Of a DNA stretch of 64,000 bases, positions 53,650-62,600 are shown piece after piece. The translations under genes and the position numbers were made by a program. The first letter of the stretch is position 1, and each line of letters begins with the position of its first letter. The stretch is from Bolinopsis microptera. Lineage: Eukaryota > Ctenophora > Tentaculata > Lobata > Bolinopsidae. Where the stretch lies: the NCBI RefSeq assembly GCF_026151205.1, contig NC_087074.1:18923240-18987239 (forward strand), given 5' to 3'. The notes below the pieces were generated by a model. The model saw only the letters and a program-made list of their open reading frames with translations, was not told where the DNA came from and ran no database searches.

Positions 53650-56600
53650 CCTTATAACTGTACCTTACTAAAGTTATTTGCTCTATCCTGCGTGTAATGT
53701 ATGAGACATCACTGTTTAGTCGCCGTAAACTTGTTTTGAACCACGATTTTCAATTTTACATACAGCTATAGAAAGACAAAGCTATCCTCTTATCCTGTCA
53801 TTTTTAACGCTGATATTTATTGTTGAAATGCATTTTATTGCCTCAAAGTTTGATGAAAGCTTTGAGACGGTTGTAGCAGCTCAGACGCAAAACTAACTAG
53901 CGAACTAAAAAAAATCTATTTTTATCACATACGGTCAACACGATTAGCAGTTCAGACAAATCATTAGAGTAATAATTATTGTAAAACAAGTTCTGATTGT
54001 AAAGTAAGTTTTTTCCAACCTTATGTACAGTTGAGCGTTGTTGTTTCTCTCCTTCTCTTTCCTTATCTTCTTCTTCGCAGTACATGTTTTTTATCGTCAC
54101 ATTACCTGGTGAGTTGTTTGTTTTTGTAACAATGAATTCATGATCGGTTCAACTTTCGTTACAGAAATCCAGAATAATTTTAAGTCGATTTAAATTGAGT
54201 GAATAATTTACAGTTCTGCACGGTAAATACCCAGAATAGTTACTTCACATAGGCCAAGTTTGCTTAGAACACGACGTGTAAGTATCTCGTTAGCAGTTAA
54301 TGAACAATACTCAATAATTAATTAACATTAAATTTACCGAGATGGCCCACGAGAATGTCACGTGACCCTTGTCCCCGAGGTAACTGAACTACAGGGCTCT
54401 CTATAAGAACAGTGAAGTGAACCTGCTCCGAACCCCGTACCCCTGAAAGAGAATGTCACGTGACCCACTGAAAGAGAGAGACATTGTCTAGATCACCAGT
54501 CTATTTAGTGCTACTTTATTGTTACATTGCAACTCCATGATGACATGGGTCAAATATTAGCGGTAACATTTGCGCACTTCTCACCCAGGCACGAAAAACG
54601 TCTGACAAGTTCGCTTCTATAGACCTTCCGGTTGAAGATTCGGCTTTGTTATATGGTTCCTGTCTAAACTTTAGTTTTAACATTGAGATTCTATGGTAGA
54701 ACCATGGTTACCATGGTTACTGATTCTTTGGATACCTTGTCGCGTATTGTTACAGATGCCAGTCATCTTGCCACCAGCGTGGACATTGAAGTGGTATTAC
54801 TTACGTAACTAAAGGATTTTGATAAACCACATAGAGTAGATATAATATAATATAACTTTTCCTTGTGTTTTAAAACTGGTACAAAATACTCAGACCGCAA
54901 ATACTTAACTTTACGAATACCAAAAGCGAATTTGATCTCAAAATCTAAGATTCATTGTCAGTCAGTCGAGAAAATTGTCAGTCAGGCTATATGGCAGCTT
55001 TGTAGATGCTGTGACAATGCTAGTAGTGGTCCCAGGCTTGCGACTGGAATTGCGGTGTTAAATCGATTAAAACTGGTACGTACCACTGCTCATGACTCTG
55101 TTAGCCGCTTGACTAGCTTTGCTGGATATTTGGGACACTTGCTCCTCCACTAAAAGTAACAAGCTGTTCACACTGCTGATTACAGCTGAAGTAAAGGCGG
55201 GGGAGTGGAAGTACTGAAGCGAGCCCACCACCACATCCACTGAGGTCTGCGGGTGCCGAGTCTGTGACGTCATGTCACGTGATGTGACGTCACCACACGA
55301 GTCCTTTGATAGGGTGATAGAGAGAGCTTGGTGAGAATCCGAGTCCTGTTCCCTGATTGGAAGTTAACTGTCAGTGAAATGTGATGAAAGAAAATTTAAT
55401 GGTTCTTGTCAGTGCCTTGCCTCAAATTAAAGGCTAGAGCCTTGAGTTTAAACACCATTTTGATTTACCAACCGCGACCGGTGTTTGATGTCTGTTTCAA
55501 ATTCTTTCTGGGTACCTGATTTTAAGTCAGACGAATCAGTATCACTCATACCGGTATTTGTTGTATTTAGGATTTGTTAGATGCTTATACAGTAATATTT
55601 GAGCACTCGTTACAGTACCTACCACCTGAATACTCACACATGATTGAAAAATACAAACTCACATTTGGCCGAGTCCGAGGACACACATCTCACTCTCCAT
55701 TTCCCTGAGCTGGATCCTCCCCACCCCGAACCTCACGCCCCGGACACCTCCCTCTCTCTTGATATTCAGGGTTACCCCCAACATGGCAGCAGTTCCTATC
55801 TTGTTCCGGGAGGATCTGGGGTCTAGTAGTCCTAGTGACACGTGTTCTACCGTCATCTGAAATATTCAGGGTCCAGAACGGTGGTTCCAGAATAAATACT
55901 TTGCCCAGAATTTGAAACTCTCAATTTGTAATCTAATTTCGTTTAAAGTGTCTCTAACCTTGATATCGTACTGCCATTCCTCAGCAGCTGACGCCCTGGT
56001 CTCGGTCTCCCCGTCTTCGTGTTGTGTCCCACTTAGTCTCATCTCTCCAGACCGAGACACGGAGACACGTTTAAAAAACCCAAGCAAGTGAGCAAGTGTG
56101 GTGTGGTGAGGAAGGAGGTCGAGGTAGTTCAGCCGCACGTCCACATTACGAGTACCTGCTTTCTTGTCTGATCCGGGGTAGTCCGGACCTGGGGAACACG
56201 TGTTAGTCACGTGACTTGTTCCGGGGGGGGGGGGGGGGGGGGGGTGGCAGTAGATGTTATGGGGAGTGGGGACATTGTGGTGGTGCAGGGAACTTTGTAA
56301 TTGAGGGAAGAACTGATGAGTCTGTTTCAAATAATTTGTATTATGATTTTTGCAGTTCTTATCATTTGAAGTACGTGCCATTACATCGTAACGTATTATT
56401 AGCCTTAAACTCAGATAATAGCACTATTAAGGGCGGGATAAGTTTTGCATGCTGCTTGATATACCCTAATAAATTAGTAGATTACCTAGCGTCTATACTA
56501 TGTCTATACTATGTTCCTAAAATAATGCCCGCATTTCACTCACCATTCATGAATATTACAGCATGAATCATAGGAATATTTGCTGATACCAGCACCATAT

Positions 56601-59600
56601 GTAATGCTAAATTCCTAAGTTAGTAATACCATATTACTAATATTTTTGTCGACGCGATATATTTCTGGCGACAGATTACCACGACAACCATCCCACTAGC
56701 TGGAGTATGGGCGTCCCCAGGCCAAGTTTCGCGACGTCATCCCGGCAGTATCCGTATTTGGTGCTCACTCCGACACTGCTCCTCCCAAAAACCTGATAAA
56801 ACACTAGAAGAGGACCGATACAAACTACTATTTCCAGCTACTTGTCGACAGGGCAGAGCTCAGATAGTCTGAGATACAGACCTCCAGCCAGTCCAGAGTT
56901 AGTGATGGGCTGGTAAACTACCCTGAAGTACAGAGCTTCAGACTAGAGAGGGGAGGAGAGTTAGAGATGATGGTAGGACCATACATCCTGTTGAACCCCC
57001 GCATATCTTAGCGCCCATTGTCATACCTACTGATAAGAACCCCTGTTGTGTTAAATAGAAGTAGCGGGCATGTATAATTAGCGCTGATTGGACTGACTGT
57101 AACCAGGGTTACAGGAAGATAACATCAGTGATAGGAATGCACGTGGTTTCTACGATACCGATATAGTTGGGTAGATAGAGGCAGCTGGCACTGGTTGTGG
57201 ATGGAGCCGCGAGGGTGTAGTCGTGTCGAGAGTTGCATATTGTCATTTGTGGAATTTGTTGGCGACACGCTGGTGTGGCTGACTTTGGATAAGGTATATA
57301 TACCCTGTATATATTAGTAATATTCAAGTTTCACAGATCAGTGCACTGTTATGTCTCTACTGTTACAGGGCTGCTTATATTATATAGTACTCTGCCAGGC
57401 TGCCATGCTGCCATGCTGCCATGCTCCAACTACTAATCACTGCTATCGTATTATATTGCACTTTCCCTTGTCGGGACCGGGCCTTTTTATTTGATACCTT
57501 TTTATTTGTTACCTTCAATATCACGTTTATTTCCTCGATACAGTCCTGGTGCACTCTATTTAAGTTGTTGACAGGGGGCAATATGATAAGCGCTCAATGT
57601 TCACATCAACAGTTTTGACTTCCGTAATGATGTTTCACATAGTCAACACATAACTATGCGAATTTTATTGCAACATTCTGAAATGTGGAGAATGTCCTCA
57701 CTACTTCCAAATTTCGTTGGTATATTCTGATTATTATACCATGTTTTATCTGGCTATTATATATATATTATCATATCTAAGTCGACTATAATCTTATTTG
57801 AGTAGCATAACTTTAAACCTCATCTTGCGGATAGCTATGTCCCATCAGTAATTTTGTTTCGTGTATCTTTAAAATAGGTATCATTTATTTTCTTATCTTT
57901 TAAAATAGTTTAACTGTCACAGAGTCACAGCAGTAAGTTAAAATTTTAGTTACTAACCAGTCTCATTTAACTGTTACTTAAATAACAATAATAACTTAAC
58001 TAACCTATCTCTGATATTTGCACCATGATGAGGGCGTCGGGTTGGGTGTGATAACCAGTATCCATTGTACTGTACCATTGCAGCTGTTCCCCCCTCGAGT
58101 CAGCTGATCGGAAATGTAGTTTTTGTTATTTAATTGTTAATTGTTTAATTGTTAAATTGTTAATTGTTATTTAATTGTTAATTCTTTGATAATCGATTGA
58201 AACATTGTAATCGTGCTATGAATTCGCTTGGCACTGTAAATTTGGAGCATTTCGATTAGTAAGCAAGCCTTCTGTTGTTCGTCTAATTTATGCTTTTATA
58301 ATGCTTTATGCTATAAGTTTTAAAAAGACGTTATTATAACTTGCATTTTGTAAATTAAATTTTCGGCAGAAAACTAGCTAAAGCGCGAACTTTCCAGAAC
58401 GAAACCATAGTTGATAATAATGGTAATTTTTCTTAACAAAAACCCTATTGATTTTTAACTAAGCGTGATTAACAAAGTGACTAGAGCGGGTAGAGTACTA
58501 TACAGTACTATAGAGTACTATAGAGTACTATAGAGTACTATAGAGTACTATAGAGTACTATAGAGTACTATAGAGTACTATAGAGTACTATAATATAGAG
58601 TACTATAGAGTACTATAATATAGAGTACTATAGAGTACTATAATATAGAGTACTATAGAGTACTATAGAGTACTATAGAGTACTATAATATAGAGTACTA
58701 TAGAGTACTATAATATAGAGTACTATAGAGTACTATTATATAGAGTACTATAGAGTACTATTATATAGAGTACTATAGAGTACTATAGAGTACTATAATA
58801 TAGAGTACTATAGAGTACTATAGAGTACTATAGAGTACTATTATATAGAGTACTATAGAGTACTATAGAGTACTATAATATAGAGTACTATAGAGTACTA
58901 TAGAGTACTATAGAGTACTATAGAGTACTATAATATAGAGTACTATAGAGTACTATAGAGTACTATAGAGTACTATAGAGTACTATAATATAGAGTACTA
59001 TACCGAATGGGAAGGACGTAGCCATCATGTATGACTCATCCTGGAACTGCTGTGTTCTATCACAGATAGTCAGAGTAGAGATAAGAAGAGATAGTTCTGA
59101 GTCGAAGGGTTGTTTTGTGTACGCTAACTCGACATCGTCTATGTGTAGTTCTAGGTCTGATGAGAGGATAAGGAAGTTAAACACAAGGAAATATTTTATT
59201 TCAATAGATTTTCTTTAATGAGGATAAATTAATTATAATCTCAAACAAATTCTTAAGCGTGTAAGGTCATGAATTATTATGCAGAAGGTTGTCAAATAAA
59301 AGATGAGTTTGTAATGACATGGTAACATTCATTTTAGATAACGTAAATTCATTTTCGTGTCTAGAAATAAAGTCAATAATTACTATTAATAATTACTAAT
59401 AGCAATAATTAAACAGCACTTTACAATAAGATTTATTAGTTGTAGCACGTCACGGTGCCACGTTGATACTCATGTTAAAGATTCAATTAAGTAGAGTCAT
59501 GTCTTGGAGCTGGAACTTTATTGTAGATCTATTAAATTTGACCCGCGTTACGTTATGCTCACTTTCTCTTAATATAATATTATAACTTACCGAGTTGATG

Positions 59601-62600
59601 ACCATGCTGGATAGTCGTACTAATCTTCTCAATGTGAACCTTAACATCAATCAAGTGTGCCTGCATCAGAGTCTCTGGCTTCATTGAACTTTGCAAACTC
59701 TGCGGTTAATGGGTTTAGTAAATAGTAGCAAATCTCATTGTTTGACTTTATGTAGCTACCTATGAAATGCGTCTCATTAGATTAATGTGTAAACCGATAC
59801 GGTAGCTAGGTAGGACAGGGCTAGTTTCTCAGACAAACGATATCCTTCTGATTTCACATTAGAATTCACGTTTGAATTCTGATGTAATCGTTTTCCCTTT
59901 CTTTTGCCGTAATTTGTTAGCGTTGTTGGCACAATAGATCTGCGTATCAAGGATACGTAGTTTCTTTGTTAGACTTTAATCTTAATAATTTAACATTCAT
60001 AGTTCTCCAACAAAGCAAGTCGTTCACATTCATAATAGAACTCACAAAGTTTCATAAAACCAGTCTCCGACTTACAGCAGATATGATGGGAGTGAGGACC
60101 CCTCCTGCCTCATCCTCTTCTGGTATCACGTGACCAGCAAATCTCTCTGGCTTGTCTCCCGATCTAACGCTCCTTAGAGCTCGTACCAAACACCTGTAAT
60201 GTTATTTTAGTTGACTTTCTAGTCTTGAATCTATCTGCATCTGTTGGACAAAGAATATGGAAATATGCTAGCTGAAACAATCTCTGGACCTTAAATAACC
60301 CCAAGTAAACCAGGATTTGTTAGATTGATAGGGAACAAATATATTCTAGAAATCACGTTATGTCTACAAATATTGCGTTTTTTCTAAAGAATCTCAGAGA
60401 ACAATAATACTGCTTGTCGTCATAGTACTATGACGATTTTACTGGTAACGTGACTGATTTCTTAGTGTGCTGGTGCGTGGGTAAGACTTGAGTACTTTAA
60501 AAAGTTTTTGTAGTATAAAATTCATTATTCAACACTATATAACATTTTATGATGTAATCCGCGACCATTGGCTAGTCGAGAGCAGGTTGTATTCTAAGGT
60601 ACTGGAAGAAAGATGAAATACGCAACATCACTCAAGGACTATCCATATTTAAAGGAGTAGTGCAGAGTAGAGTGCTATCAGTATCACAAGTTATACTATT
60701 ACTATTTCTTCGCCACACTTTTCAATTTTCTATAAACTTCATAATAATATTATCAATATATTATCGTAGCAGCATTTTGGGCCGAACATATTTCGCACGT
60801 CGGTTTAATAAAAGACCTTAATATATGCTGACTAGCTTTAAAAATTTTTCAGACAATATATAAATTATGCACATGCTATCAAAAGTTTTCATTTTAGAGT
60901 TTAGACATTTTTTTAGACAAAACCGGTTAACACTGAAGCGACCTTGTTTAGATAATTTAGCAAAACAACAATTTGGGGATATAACATCATAACAGCCAGA
61001 TGACCTCATTAAAGCCGATAGAAAAAGAAACTGTATAATATAACGTGATTATAGCAATTGACTGCCTGTTAGTTTTCTCACTGTAAACGGACGTAGCGTC
61101 ATATTGAAGTGAACCGTCTGATCTTTTCTTTCTCATACGCCATAAAAAATAGCATCGCTTTTATCGATTTCTATAACAAATTTCTTAATAGGAGAATATA
61201 TAACATATATTGACATGATAGAAAGGTTGTTAACTCACTTCATATTGTCGACGTCTAGTTGGAAGGCAAGTTTGGGCACGTTAGCAGATATGAGGATGTT
61301 AGGATGTAGAGGGTCCAGAGAAAACACCAGCCTTCTCTCCAGCTTCATGTCCAGTGATAACCTGGTTAGATGGTGGGAGTGCGGTTATAATAGGGGGGGG
61401 GAGAGTTAAAAGTAGGAGGGGGGGTTTATAGCAGGGGGTTGCTTGTTGTTACATAATATTCACTATTCAGGTCTAATCTAGTGAAAGAGTAGGATCTACT
61501 TTTCAGAGGCTGTTTTAAATCAGATCTACCAGAAGTGAGAGGTCACCATTAAACGAACCCATCCTGAAACTAACCTGTCCATGATCTTGCCCTTGTTCTG
61601 AAGATCACATTGTATCATGTCCTCGAACATGCCCGCATGTACCTTCAAGTCACTGAGCTGCAGTGAGAACGTCTCGTAAAGGGTGTCCACGTTGGTACTA
61701 GCACTTCCTGGTGCTGATAAGAGATTAGGGTTAGATAAAAGCTGATTAGAAAACACTTTTAGAGGTTTTTAGAGTTAACTGCAGCCCATCTTCTACATTA
61801 GACTGTACATACTAATTATTATGCTTAAATAGGGTATCATGGTTGATACAGTATAATATTATTTACACTGACGTTGCTAAACCGGAGATATTTGCTCTCT
61901 TCATTTAAGAGTGTCATTATGATCCATAATACTGTTAAGCTCCATTAAGTCTGCACTGTAATGTATTAATGTCTGATATGCTAATTGATATTAATGATTA
62001 TTGATGACGCTTGCTAATGACAGGGAGCATTAACAGCATTCTATCATTATCATAAAGCTTAACATTAACTATTATATATGAGATTTGACAGGGTAGTAAT
62101 TACCGAGTTTAATTATTATACGGGGTCCAGCTCGTATGATTTACAGTTGTCACTATTTCTTTAGTAGTCGGCAGAGCGTTCTCTAAGAGGTATTAATCCC
62201 ACAATATACGCAGTAGAGGGAGGGTTTCTAGTTGTTCGTTATTAGATCACTCCTGGTTCAGTGGAAGGTTCTGGATTGTTCCTGGTTCCGAGGGTATCCC
62301 AGATGAGAACGCTTTTATTTTATTTGTTATTCGAGAACTTTTACTTTTGAACTAGTATTGCTATTTGCTTCAAAACTGTAACTATTACGTTATTACGAGG
62401 TAGTTTATGTCGAGGATATTTACCCTTATGTCTAATCACGAGTTAAAATTTGTAGAGCGGTAGTTCAATATTTAGAGTTAACATCACTTTTAAGTGCCTC
62501 CTCCAAATACAGAACTAAGAATTGAAAGGAGACAAAAGAAACAAGCCATACGAAGGAGTATAGACACTTTGTTATAACAACTTAACACGTTTTCTCATTT

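Noticed and set aside
57109-57327. 72-codon minus ORF as a VPS13D exon
   Set aside because: Exons 7 and 8 join across this intron with agreeing phase, and the ORF does not resemble VPS13.
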